Origin: Treponema sp.
GTDB taxonomy: Bacteria > Spirochaetota > Spirochaetia > Treponematales > Treponemataceae
Assembly (NCBI GenBank): GCA_016294105.1
Contig: JAEDCN010000003.1
Location: 96,119 to 160,118, forward strand
Direction: 5' to 3'
Length of the DNA: 64,000 bases
A program made the translations under genes and the position numbers. The notes under the pieces were generated by a model, which saw nothing but the letters and a program-made list of their open reading frames with translations, had not been told where the DNA came from and made no database searches. Of the stretch, positions 8,162 through 15,942 are shown piece after piece. Numbering within the stretch: the stretch's first letter is position 1; every line of letters begins with the position of its first letter.

Positions 8162-8232
8162 TGATTTTTAGTGAAGGAAGGTTCCTTACTAAAATAAATT
8201 ATTGAAAGGAAGCCACTGGATACAAGACCGAA

Positions 8233-8649
8233 TCAGTCTGTTTTTGGGCAGCTGGTTCGGTCTTCTTCTTTTTTTTCTTGATTTTCATCTTCTGTGCGAG
8301 CACGACTCATGTGCACCAAATGGATGGTGACGCAGATTGCGATAAAGGCCAAAAGCAGTACCAGCCAGAGTCGCTTTACCAGAATCATAGAAATAATCAT
8401 GGTGGCCCACAGGTATACTAAGCTTTTTATCAAGGTTTTTCGAGCAATGCCCCTGCGATCCTTGTAGTTTTCGTAATGCTCACGGAAAAAGGGAATTTTC
8501 AATGCCCAAGAAAGGGCCTTGGGATTGCAGGATAAAAGATAGGCGGAAAGCAGCACAAAGGGTGTGGTGGGCAGCACTGGCAGAAATATTCCCAGGAATG
8601 CCAGCACCAAAAAAAGCACTCCAAAACTCACCATGATTATTTGCTTCAT
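8233..8649 (-). CDS. DUF454 (YbaN-like) inner-membrane protein
   Basis: A 138-residue protein from the ATG giving MKQIIMVSFG, which has GAGGTG upstream. The signature GIFLPVLPTTPFVLLSAYLL near residue 20 defines the DUF454/YbaN family. Three hydrophobic segments are visible (about 3-35, 82-95 and 98-115), then a charged tail rich in Glu and Lys. The function of the family is not established. It ends 71 bases from the trpB stop, with which it is convergent. Confidence 0.8.
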   Translation of the reverse strand: MKQIIMVSFGVLFLVLAFLGIFLPVLPTTPFVLLSAYLLSCNPKALSWALKIPFFREHYENYKDRRGIARKTLIKSLVYLWATMIISMILVKRLWLVLLLAFIAICVTIHLVHMSRARTEDENQEKKEEDRTSCPKTD

Positions 8650-8706
8650 CACCTGCACCTCATTTTCATGGGGCAATTTTAAGGAAGACGCAAAAAGCTG
8701 TCAAGT

Positions 8707-9567
8707 TTATCCTTCTAAAGCCTGCTGAAAGGCCACATAGTTTTCTTTTTCTCGTGGCCGACAGAATACTGGAAACTCAATGACCTTAAAGCAATGGGCA
8801 TATTCCCGTGCCACCTGTACCATGGCCTTGGACACCACCTCAGGGTCGTTCATAAAGGCCCCGCAACCAAAGGCTCCTAAAATCATTACATCCACCTGTT
8901 GCTGTACCGCCACATCAAGAATGCGGCTCAGTCGCTTGGTGTGAATCTGGAACAAGTGTTCGCAGCTTATGGCAGGTTTTTCTTCTGTTCCCAAAACCTT
9001 CAGTAGCTGACCAAAATAACGGTGAAGATTAGGAGCGGCACAGGAAATCACATCAACATGATACCAGTCCTTTTCATCCAGGAGCTTGTTTTTGGGGCTG
9101 TCATCCTTAAACACCGTCACATGAGGGGTATAGACAAGATCATCGTTGTGAAGGGAGGAAAGACCATTACGATGGGGCAGATAGAATTGCTGCCATAAAA
9201 TGTCCTCATCAAGGCAAAAATACAGGGTGGAACAACGGCACAAGCTTTCCTCCTGGGCACTGGAACCATGCTTTACTCCACCACCAGGAGTCATAGCAGA
9301 GGCAAAATTCAAAACACAGATTTTACTTTCTGCAAACTGAGGATTACACCGATATTTTCGTGCCGCCTCGAAGCTTTTCTGGTTACTGAGCACCAACTGA
9401 GCAGGCTGCGAGAACCGTTGATTTTCCTTACCACAGGGAAAAGCATCTTGCTCAAGAACAATCCTCTGTCCCTTGCGGCTAGCCACAATGCTATCCATGA
9501 GCCTGGGAATATCCCGGCATTTTTCCACAGTGTCCTCAAAGATAATGATATTTTCCTCTTTTCCCAT
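8707..9567 (-). CDS. Bacterial-type poly(ADP-ribose) glycohydrolase (TIGR02452-like)
   Basis: Predicted to hydrolyse ADP-ribose polymers or ADP-ribosyl bonds through a macrodomain-like fold. The 286-residue protein has the PARG signature GGGVKHGSSAQEE (Gly-Gly-Gly, eight residues, Gln-Glu-Glu) near residue 100, where the second Glu is catalytic in the family, and the C-terminal macrodomain segment ILGAFGCGAFMNDP. The start is the ATG with GGAGAAG seven bases upstream. It appears to be a single-gene unit. Together with the ADP-ribosylglycohydrolase at 61.6 kb it indicates ADP-ribose processing in this organism; the substrate is unknown. Confidence 0.88.
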   Translation of the reverse strand: MGKEENIIIFEDTVEKCRDIPRLMDSIVASRKGQRIVLEQDAFPCGKENQRFSQPAQLVLSNQKSFEAARKYRCNPQFAESKICVLNFASAMTPGGGVKHGSSAQEESLCRCSTLYFCLDEDILWQQFYLPHRNGLSSLHNDDLVYTPHVTVFKDDSPKNKLLDEKDWYHVDVISCAAPNLHRYFGQLLKVLGTEEKPAISCEHLFQIHTKRLSRILDVAVQQQVDVMILGAFGCGAFMNDPEVVSKAMVQVAREYAHCFKVIEFPVFCRPREKENYVAFQQALEG

Positions 9568-9647
9568 GTTCTTCTCCTGAAAAGTTGAAGTCAAACTCAT
9601 TATATCATAGATTTTTGGTAAAGTGGAAAAATATAATCATCGAACAA

Positions 9648-9687
9648 AAAAAACACCTTCCCGGTTTACTAAAAACCAAGAAGGTGC
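9648..9687 (-). terminator. Rho-independent terminator of the symporter gene
   Basis: On the minus strand CACCTTCTTGGTTT pairs with AAACCGGGAAGGTG and is followed by eight T. Confidence 0.85.
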
Positions 9688-9708
9688 TGTATTCTTCACG
9701 GAAACAAA

Positions 9709-11127
9709 TTAGTTCCAGAAGTCAGTTTTTTCTTTAATGCCGATGGAAGAAGCCTTGAATACAGGATCCGCACCAGCATTTTTCTGACTCAGGTAATCTT
9801 TAAGGGTTTTTACCGCAGTACCAGCAAGAATTACAATAACTGGAATGTGGATTACTACCATCAATCCCTGCAGCATATCGGCAGTGTTCCAGACTAAGCC
9901 CATCTGTACAACGGCTCCCAGCAATACCAAGAGGCTTGCCACAATGCGGAATCCAAACAATACAGCCTTACTTGGTTCTTTCCGCAGCAGATACCACAAG
10001 CAACCTTCGCAGTAGGAATAGTTACCGATGAGGGTAGTAAAGGCAAAGAGGCTCATGCTTACTGCAATGAAGATGGGACCAAAGCTACCCAAGGTGGACT
10101 GAAGAGACTGCTGAACGTAGGCAGCACCTGCAATTTCTGCAGTGGGAGTAACATCGGACAAGAGACACATAAAGGCAGTTGCAGAACAAATAAGTAAGGT
10201 GTCGATAAATACAGAAAGCATCTGCACCAAGCCCTGCTTTACAGGATGGGAAACATCAGCAGTAGCGGCGGCATTGGGAGCAGAACCCATACCAGCCTCG
10301 TTGGAGTACAAGCCACGCTTGATTCCGTACATGAGGCAGGATCCGCTGAATCCACCGAAAATAGCCTTGAAGTTGAATGCATCTGCAAACACATTGGCAA
10401 TCATGGCAGGGAAGCGACCAATATTCATGATGATAATAATCAAGGATACGGCAATGTAAATAACGCCCATCAAGGGAACCAACAGGCTGGAAACCTTTAC
10501 CAGTTTCCGAGCACCACCCATGATAGAGAAGGCAAAAAGCACTGTCAGAATCACCCCAATAAGGAGTGGTGTACTTTCAGGATCGTAGAAAGAAAAGCCT
10601 GCAAAGGTTGACTGGAGGTTAAAGGATGCCAAGGCATTGTATCCCACTGCATAGGTCAGGATGATGATGACAGCAAAAACCATACCAAGCCAAGGCTGTT
10701 TCAGGGCAGACTCCATGTAATAAGCTGGTCCACCATAGCTTGTTCCGTCAGGATTCTTCTTTTTGTAAATCTGAGCCAAGGTAGATTCCACAAAGGCAGA
10801 AGCACCACCGATAATAGCGATGGCCCACATCCAGAAGATGGAACCAACACCACCGAGACAAATTGAAGTAGATACACCGATGATGTTTCCAGTTCCTACA
10901 CGACTGGCGGTAGACATCATAAGGGCACCAAAGGAGGAAATTCCCTTCTCATCCTTTGGCTTTTCCTTCACCACACGAATTGACTCTTTGAACAGCTTGA
11001 ACTGAACAAATCCTGTTCTAAAAGTCAAATAGAATCCACCTACCACCAAAAAAAGTGGAACCCAAGGTGAATACAAGAAGTTACTGATAGCAGAAATTAT
11101 GCCATCTAATGAATTAATAAAGTCCAT
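9709..11127 (-). CDS. Sodium:alanine/glycine symporter (AGCS family)
   Basis: Cytoplasmic-membrane carrier taking up alanine or glycine with sodium. 472 residues with ten or eleven hydrophobic segments. Family marks: FRTGFVQFKLFKES after the first segment, SRVGTGNIIGVSTSICLGG near residue 75, GGPAYYMESALKQ near 135, KRGLYSNEAGMGSAPNAAAT near 280. The start MDFINSLDG matches the family; an ATG eleven codons earlier lacks a ribosome site and adds nothing conserved. The gene ends in a clear terminator and stands alone. Confidence 0.92.
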   Translation of the reverse strand: MDFINSLDGIISAISNFLYSPWVPLFLVVGGFYLTFRTGFVQFKLFKESIRVVKEKPKDEKGISSFGALMMSTASRVGTGNIIGVSTSICLGGVGSIFWMWAIAIIGGASAFVESTLAQIYKKKNPDGTSYGGPAYYMESALKQPWLGMVFAVIIILTYAVGYNALASFNLQSTFAGFSFYDPESTPLLIGVILTVLFAFSIMGGARKLVKVSSLLVPLMGVIYIAVSLIIIIMNIGRFPAMIANVFADAFNFKAIFGGFSGSCLMYGIKRGLYSNEAGMGSAPNAAATADVSHPVKQGLVQMLSVFIDTLLICSATAFMCLLSDVTPTAEIAGAAYVQQSLQSTLGSFGPIFIAVSMSLFAFTTLIGNYSYCEGCLWYLLRKEPSKAVLFGFRIVASLLVLLGAVVQMGLVWNTADMLQGLMVVIHIPVIVILAGTAVKTLKDYLSQKNAGADPVFKASSIGIKEKTDFWN

Positions 11128-11183
11128 AATCACGATTTTACCACATTTTAAAAGAAGCAACTAGAGAAACACCCCTCTTTTGA

Positions 11184-12872
11184 CTACTTGTCCATGCCAC
11201 AGGGAAAGGCCGTTTCATTTAACCCCTTATCCAGCATTACCGCCTCATAGAACCTGTATCCTCCAGCAAAATTATAGGCTTCAAATCCCAATCCCTCCAA
11301 AATGCGGGTGGCGATATAGCTCCGAAGTCCGCTTTGACAAATGAGATACACAGGCTTTCCTACTGGAACTTCTTCAATTCGTTCCCGAAGCTCATCTACA
11401 GGAATGTTCATAAATCCTTCGATATGACCTTGGATAAACTCCTTTGGAGTACGAGTGTCCAGCAAGGTAACGCTCTCGTCCTGAAGTAGCATCTCTAAGT
11501 CCGACAAATGCCACTGCTTAAGGCCCTTGGAAATATTTTCCACCATAAAACCTGCCATGTTCACAGGATCCTTAGCAGAGGAATACGGTGGGGCATAGGC
11601 AAGGTCAAGCTCCTTTAAGTCTGTAGCCTTCATACCAGCGTGGATAGCAGTGGCCAACACATCGATTCGCTTGTCTACTCCATCATATCCTACAATCTGG
11701 GCTCCCAAAAGACGATAGCTTTCCTTTTCAAACACCACCTTCATGGTCATGATCTTGCCACCAGGATAATAGCCCGCATGACTCATAGGTGAAAGGATAA
11801 CGGTATCTACGGAAAGTCCAGCCTTGCGAGCATGAGTTTCGTTAATGCCAGTGGTGGCAGCTGTCATGTCAAAGAGCTTGATAATAGAGCTTCCCTGGCT
11901 TCCATGATAGCGGCTATCTCCACCGCAAATAGTATCTGCCGCAATACGCCCCTGTTTGTTGGCAGGTCCTGCCAGTGGAATCAGGGAGTCTGCTCCCGTT
12001 ACAGCATGCTTTACCTGAACTGCATCTCCCACAGCGTAAATATCTTTTATAGAAGTTTCCATTCGATCATTTACGAGAATGCTCCCCTTCATACCGAGGG
12101 CAAGGCCAGCATCCTGAGCTAGCTGAGATTCTGGAGTTACGCCAATAGCCAGAATCACCATGTCTCCATGAATAGGATTTCCATCTTTTAGCATAACAGA
12201 GATTCCTTCTGCATCCTCCTGAAAACCAGTTACCGAAGCCCCCAGTGCCAGCTTTATTCCATTTTTTCTCATTTGATTATGAATAAAAGCCGCCATATCA
12301 GCATCAAAGGGCGACAAAAGCTGAGGAGGTCGCTGGACAATGGTTACCGCTAACCCCAGCTCCCGAAGATTTTCTGCCAGCTCCACACCAATAAAGCCTC
12401 CCCCCACCATGACAGCGGAACGAGGTTTGTGCTGGGTAACAAAATCTTTTATGGCAAAGGTATCTTCCACCGTTCGTAGGGTAAAAATCTTCTTGCTGTC
12501 CACCCCAGGCAATTCTGGCAGTACCGCCTTAGCACCGGGAGAAAGCAAGAGCTTATCGTAGCCTTCCTCAAAGGTGTCCCCTGTAACCAGATTCCGAACA
12601 GAAACCGATTTTTTTTCAGGATGGATGGCCACCACTTCATGTTGCACCTTCATCTTGATACGAAACCGCTTCCAAAAACTTTCTGGAGTCTGGAGGGTTA
12701 AGTCCGCCTTATGCTGAATCACATCACCAATATAATAGGGCAAGCCACAGTTAGCATAGGAAATAAAGCCTGTTCGCTCAAACACAATAATTTCAGCATG
12801 TTCATCAAGTCTACGAATTCGTGCAGCAGCTGTTGCACCACCAGCCACACCACCCACAATTACAATTTTCAT
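11184..12872 (-). CDS. CoA-disulfide reductase / NADH oxidase-like flavoprotein fused to a rhodanese domain
   Basis: FAD-dependent pyridine-nucleotide disulfide oxidoreductase of 562 residues. FAD-binding motif VIVGGVAGGATAAARIRR at the N-terminus, the redox cysteine in ISYANCGLPYYIG (residue about 43), NAD-binding VMVGGGFIGVELAENL near 155 and IYAVGDAVQV near 280. The last 100 residues form a rhodanese domain with the active-site loop CQSGLRS. This fusion is known for CoA- or polysulfide-reducing enzymes, so a role in thiol or oxygen stress is likely. GGAGG lies upstream of the ATG. The real electron acceptor cannot be told from sequence. Confidence 0.9.
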   Translation of the reverse strand: MKIVIVGGVAGGATAAARIRRLDEHAEIIVFERTGFISYANCGLPYYIGDVIQHKADLTLQTPESFWKRFRIKMKVQHEVVAIHPEKKSVSVRNLVTGDTFEEGYDKLLLSPGAKAVLPELPGVDSKKIFTLRTVEDTFAIKDFVTQHKPRSAVMVGGGFIGVELAENLRELGLAVTIVQRPPQLLSPFDADMAAFIHNQMRKNGIKLALGASVTGFQEDAEGISVMLKDGNPIHGDMVILAIGVTPESQLAQDAGLALGMKGSILVNDRMETSIKDIYAVGDAVQVKHAVTGADSLIPLAGPANKQGRIAADTICGGDSRYHGSQGSSIIKLFDMTAATTGINETHARKAGLSVDTVILSPMSHAGYYPGGKIMTMKVVFEKESYRLLGAQIVGYDGVDKRIDVLATAIHAGMKATDLKELDLAYAPPYSSAKDPVNMAGFMVENISKGLKQWHLSDLEMLLQDESVTLLDTRTPKEFIQGHIEGFMNIPVDELRERIEEVPVGKPVYLICQSGLRSYIATRILEGLGFEAYNFAGGYRFYEAVMLDKGLNETAFPCGMDK

Positions 12873-13020
12873 CTCTATCCTCCTTAATTACCCAATATAT
12901 TGAAAATTTATTTTTCTTTCTGTGATTGTATCACGGTGCTCTTACCAAATAATACCATCATGGTAACACCCCAAAACGAACTTGACTCATTCCACTTCTT
13001 AGAGTATACTCAACTTATCA

Positions 13021-13043
13021 AACTTGGTCAAGTTGACCAAGTT
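13021..13043. promoter_or_regulatory. Operator palindrome of the Phd/VapC module
   Basis: Arms AACTTGGTCAA and TTGACCAAGTT pair perfectly around one central G. It lies 60 bases upstream of the antitoxin gene, as expected for the site bound by the toxin-antitoxin complex. Confidence 0.75.
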
Positions 13044-13102
13044 ATTAAAATCACAGTTTTAACGTATGCCGATTTTGATTCAAACCACTTTAGGAGACGA
13101 CA

Positions 13103-13363
13103 ATGTGCAAGATGAATGTTTTAGAAGCAAAAACCAATTTTTCAAAGCTTTTAGCAATGCTAGAAAATCAGGAGGAAGATGAAATTATTATCTGTAAGAA
13201 TAATAAAGAAATAGCTAAAATTACCCTGATTCCCCAGGTGGATGTTTCCAAACGAATTGGCATTGCCAAGGGGCTGTTGGTGTATCCCGACGACATCAAC
13301 GAAATGGATAATGAGATTGCAGCCATGTTCGAGGGGGATGATGATGACATCTTATTTGGTTGA
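13103..13363 (+). CDS. Antitoxin, Phd/YefM family
   Basis: An 86-residue protein. The N-terminal half (NVLEAKTNFSKLLAMLENQE, then EIIICKNNKEIAKI) has the Phd/YefM fold pattern that binds DNA; the acidic C-terminus (DNEIAAMFEGDDDD) is the likely toxin-binding tail. The stop codon overlaps the toxin start region, the usual coupling of such pairs. A TAGGAG ribosome site precedes the ATG, and the palindrome at 13021 is the probable operator. Predicted to neutralise the PIN toxin encoded immediately downstream and to repress the operon. Confidence 0.88.
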   Translation: MCKMNVLEAKTNFSKLLAMLENQEEDEIIICKNNKEIAKITLIPQVDVSKRIGIAKGLLVYPDDINEMDNEIAAMFEGDDDDILFG

Positions 13364-13751
13364 TACACATATTCTTTTATGGCTTTTCAATGATGATTCC
13401 AAACTTTCTCAAAAGGCAAGAAATATAGTTTTAAATACCGGCAGTGAATTATACTACAGTGTAATTTCCCTTTGGGAAGTAGCCTTGAAGCATATGAAGA
13501 ATCCTCATGAAATGAATACCTCTGGAGCCCTGTTCCTGCATTATTGCGAGCAATCTGGATTCAAAAAACTACCCCTAGACGAACGCCACGTGCTTGCCTT
13601 GGAAAATCTCACTAGACAGGAGGATAGCCCTCCCCACAAAGATCCCTTTGACAGAATCATGCTGGCCCAGGCCAAGGCAGACTCCATGTTGTTCATGACC
13701 CACGACCGACAGTTCACCTATTACAATGAACCTTGGGTGGTAATGGTGTAG
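13344..13751 (+). CDS. Toxin ribonuclease, VapC-type PIN domain
   Basis: About 135 residues. The PIN acidic residues are visible: D in YLVDTHILLW at the start, E in SVISLWEVALKH near 40, D in HKDPFDRIMLAQAK near 93 and the terminal MTHDRQF. Such proteins cut RNA with Mg2+. Three ATG codons stand in a row (13338, 13341, 13344); the last is best spaced from GAGGGGG. It overlaps the antitoxin gene by 20 bases. It belongs to the PIN group paired with Phd-type antitoxins; the RNA target is unknown. Confidence 0.88.
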   Translation: MTSYLVDTHILLWLFNDDSKLSQKARNIVLNTGSELYYSVISLWEVALKHMKNPHEMNTSGALFLHYCEQSGFKKLPLDERHVLALENLTRQEDSPPHKDPFDRIMLAQAKADSMLFMTHDRQFTYYNEPWVVMV

Positions 13752-13810
13752 CTCCGGTGTGGTCCAGCGCTTTTCCGGGTCTGACAATAGAAAGTTAGAT
13801 AACCTGGAAA

Positions 13811-14059
13811 TTATAGTTGCTTGAAATATGCTTTCAACTCTGCCTTGCAACTATCTTCAAGCTGTTTGATTTCAACGCCGCGAATTGCTGCTTCTAAGTG
13901 ATAGAGAATGACCACACAAGTGTTCGGATAGTATTCTTTGAGCCGAAAAACCGCTTGCTTGCTGCCAATTTTGGTTAATTCCTCGGCTGAATGAATACCA
14001 ACTGCGTGCAACTTTTTCTCCATTGTTTTTCCTAATCCTAAAGCTGTAACCGCCGCCAT
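13811..14059 (-). CDS. TfoX C-terminal domain protein
   Basis: An 82-residue protein from the ATG preceded by GGAGG. The pattern LGLGKTMEKKLHAVGIHSAE...LTKIGSKQAVFRLKEYYP is the helix-hairpin-helix-like TfoX C-terminal domain, found alone or fused behind TfoX_N. In gamma-proteobacteria full TfoX controls competence; the free-standing domain has no known role. Its gene lies directly downstream of the VOC gene with 53 bases between and is probably cotranscribed with it. Confidence 0.8.
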   Translation of the reverse strand: MAAVTALGLGKTMEKKLHAVGIHSAEELTKIGSKQAVFRLKEYYPNTCVVILYHLEAAIRGVEIKQLEDSCKAELKAYFKQL

Positions 14060-14112
14060 TTTTCTTTCCTCCATGTATCTCCACCAACTGCTCTCCGTCA
14101 AATTTGAATTGG

Positions 14113-14538
14113 TCATTGCGTCCCGCCCAAGTTGTCCCTGCCTTCAAAGGGGCGGTTGAAAGAGCCTATCTCCACCAAATTTCCCTCTGGATCCGCAATA
14201 TAACAGGTCCGCTGTCCCCAAGGTTCAGTTGTCGGCTCCAAGACAGGACTGCCTCCCTGTGCAATGATTCTGGCGTACTCCTTGTCCACATCTGCAAAGG
14301 TATCGACAGACAAGGCAATCTCAAAGTGGCCGTTCACCCCTCTGGTGTACTGGTACTTCCTGCCTGTCATTTTTTCAAAATCATTTCTGCCGTACAGCAA
14401 GAACAAGGTTCCATCCTTGACAAGGTATACATTGGACGTGTTTTCATCCTCCTTGATTTCAAACCCCAGCACATCCCGGTAGAAACGCACCATCGTGGGC
14501 ATATCCTCCACAAACAGGCCAAAGCCATCAAGCCTCAT
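14113..14538 (-). CDS. Glyoxalase/bleomycin-resistance (VOC) family protein
   Basis: A single VOC module of about 141 residues: MRLDGFGLFVEDMPTMVRFY at the N-terminus, GTLFLLYG, GHFEIALSV near the middle and CYIADPEGNLVEIGSF near the end. The metal-binding E in DPEGNLVEI is present. Such proteins are metal-dependent lyases, dioxygenases or drug-binding proteins; the substrate cannot be inferred. The start is one of two adjacent ATGs (14544 or 14538); the second is better spaced from GGAGGG. The ribosome-site region overlaps no other gene. Confidence 0.82.
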   Translation of the reverse strand: MRLDGFGLFVEDMPTMVRFYRDVLGFEIKEDENTSNVYLVKDGTLFLLYGRNDFEKMTGRKYQYTRGVNGHFEIALSVDTFADVDKEYARIIAQGGSPVLEPTTEPWGQRTCYIADPEGNLVEIGSFNRPFEGRDNLGGTQ

Positions 14539-14710
14539 CTCCATTCCCTCCGCCAGATTCACTTTCCAGATTCTTTGCATACATCGCAATGTGTTCTATT
14601 CGTACCATGCAACTCCTGTTTCCAGCCTCCTCTGCTGAATACAAAGGGGAACCCACCGCAGGAAGCTCCTGCCGCAGGTTCCCCGTCCTATACCCTTGTT
14701 TCAGCGGGAC

Positions 14711-14745
14711 TCATTCCCACTCGATGGTACCGGTCGGAACCATCT
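14711..14745 (-). repeat. Duplicated guaA 3' tail
   Basis: On the minus strand this stretch again encodes GTIEWE and a stop, the last codons of guaA, with 28 of about 32 bases like the true end at 14763-14795. It lies just downstream of the real stop and has no coding context of its own, so it is a short tandem duplication of the gene end. Confidence 0.7.
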
Positions 14746-14762
14746 TGCATTCCCCTTGGGAA

Positions 14763-15746
14763 TCATTCCCACTCGATGGTTCCGACTGGTTTTGGGGTTA
14801 GGTCGTAAACTACACGGTTAATTCCTTCTACCTCGCTAGTAATGCGGGCAGTAATCTTGTGCAACAAGGCATAGGGAATCTCTTCGATGGTGGCAGTCAT
14901 GGCATCGGTGGTGTTTACGGCACGAATAATGGCAGGCCAACCTTCGTAGCGCTTATCATTCTTTACACCAACGCTCTTAAAGTCAGGAACGGAGATGAAG
15001 TACTGCCAAACCTTTCCTGCAAGGCCAGCACTGTCAAACTCCTCTCGCAGAATGGCATCAGCTTCTCGCAGGGCATGAAGGCGGTCACGAGTAATGGCAC
15101 CGAGACAGCGAACTCCCAGTCCAGGGCCAGGGAAGGGCTGACGTTCCACCATGGAAACAGGCAATCCCAAAGCCTTTCCTACTACACGAACTTCGTCCTT
15201 GTACAACAGGCGAACTGGTTCCACCAACTCAAACTGCATATCCTCTGGAAGTCCACCAACATTGTGGTGAGCCTTTACTCCGTCGCTTTCCAAAATATCA
15301 GGATAGATGGTTCCCTGAGCCAAGAAGGAAATACCCTCCAGCTTACGGGCTTCCTCATCAAACACCTTGATGAACTCTCCACCAATAATCTTTCGCTTCT
15401 TCTCTGGTTCGGCTACATCCTTCAGCAAGTCCAGGAATCGGTCGGTGGCATCGATGTAAACCAGGTTTGCATCCAGTTGGTTTTTGAAAACCTCCACTAC
15501 CTGCTCACTTTCTCCCTTTCTCATGAGTCCGTGATTTACATGGACACATACCAGCTGCTTTCCAATAGCCTTAATCAGCAGTGCTGCTACTACGGAGCTA
15601 TCCACACCGCCAGACAAAGCCAGCAGCACCTTCTTATCTCCCACCTGCTGCTTTACCAAGGCAATTTGCTCTTCAATAAACTTATTTGCCAACTCAGCAG
15701 TTGTAATACGAACCATGTCGTCAGGTCGCTTGTTTGGTAAATCCAT
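14763..15746 (-). CDS. guaA: GMP synthase, ATP-pyrophosphatase and dimerisation domains only
   Basis: Converts XMP to GMP. The 327-residue protein has the PP-loop LALSGGVDSSVVAALL near residue 45, HVNHGLMRKGE, GTIYPDILES, the substrate segment RQPFPGPGLGVRCLGAITRDRL and the universal C-terminus TPKPVGTIEWE. The N-terminal glutamine amidotransferase domain of the usual 510-residue enzyme is missing, and no separate amidotransferase gene is in the window. It is therefore either ammonia-dependent or paired with a subunit encoded elsewhere, as in archaea. GGAG stands before the ATG. Nothing suggests truncation: the protein starts with a normal leader. Confidence 0.92.
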   Translation of the reverse strand: MDLPNKRPDDMVRITTAELANKFIEEQIALVKQQVGDKKVLLALSGGVDSSVVAALLIKAIGKQLVCVHVNHGLMRKGESEQVVEVFKNQLDANLVYIDATDRFLDLLKDVAEPEKKRKIIGGEFIKVFDEEARKLEGISFLAQGTIYPDILESDGVKAHHNVGGLPEDMQFELVEPVRLLYKDEVRVVGKALGLPVSMVERQPFPGPGLGVRCLGAITRDRLHALREADAILREEFDSAGLAGKVWQYFISVPDFKSVGVKNDKRYEGWPAIIRAVNTTDAMTATIEEIPYALLHKITARITSEVEGINRVVYDLTPKPVGTIEWE

Positions 15747-15832
15747 ATATTTTCTCCTTACTCATTTCCAGAGTTTACAAAGTCTGCCTTGATTTTAGTG
15801 TTTTCTCCCCTCTTGGGCAAGATATTAGCAAA

Positions 15833-15877
15833 AAAATCCGCCCAATTTGAAATGGCTTCAAATTAAGGCGGATTCAA
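15833..15877 (-). terminator. Rho-independent terminator after gpmI
   Basis: On the minus strand AATCCGCCTTAATTTGAA pairs with TTTCAAATTGGGCGGATT and runs into T residues. Confidence 0.85.
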
Positions 15878-15888
15878 GGTTATGAAGA

Positions 15889-15942
15889 TTGAAATTTTAT
15901 TTCATATGAAATTTATTTCAAGATGAAATTTATTTCATCTTG
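15889..15942. repeat. AT-rich short tandem repeat at the gpmI 3' end
   Basis: Three imperfect copies of about 17 bases built on GAAATAAATTTCAT cover the last gpmI codons and the bases behind the stop. It looks like slippage duplication of the gene end. Confidence 0.6.
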
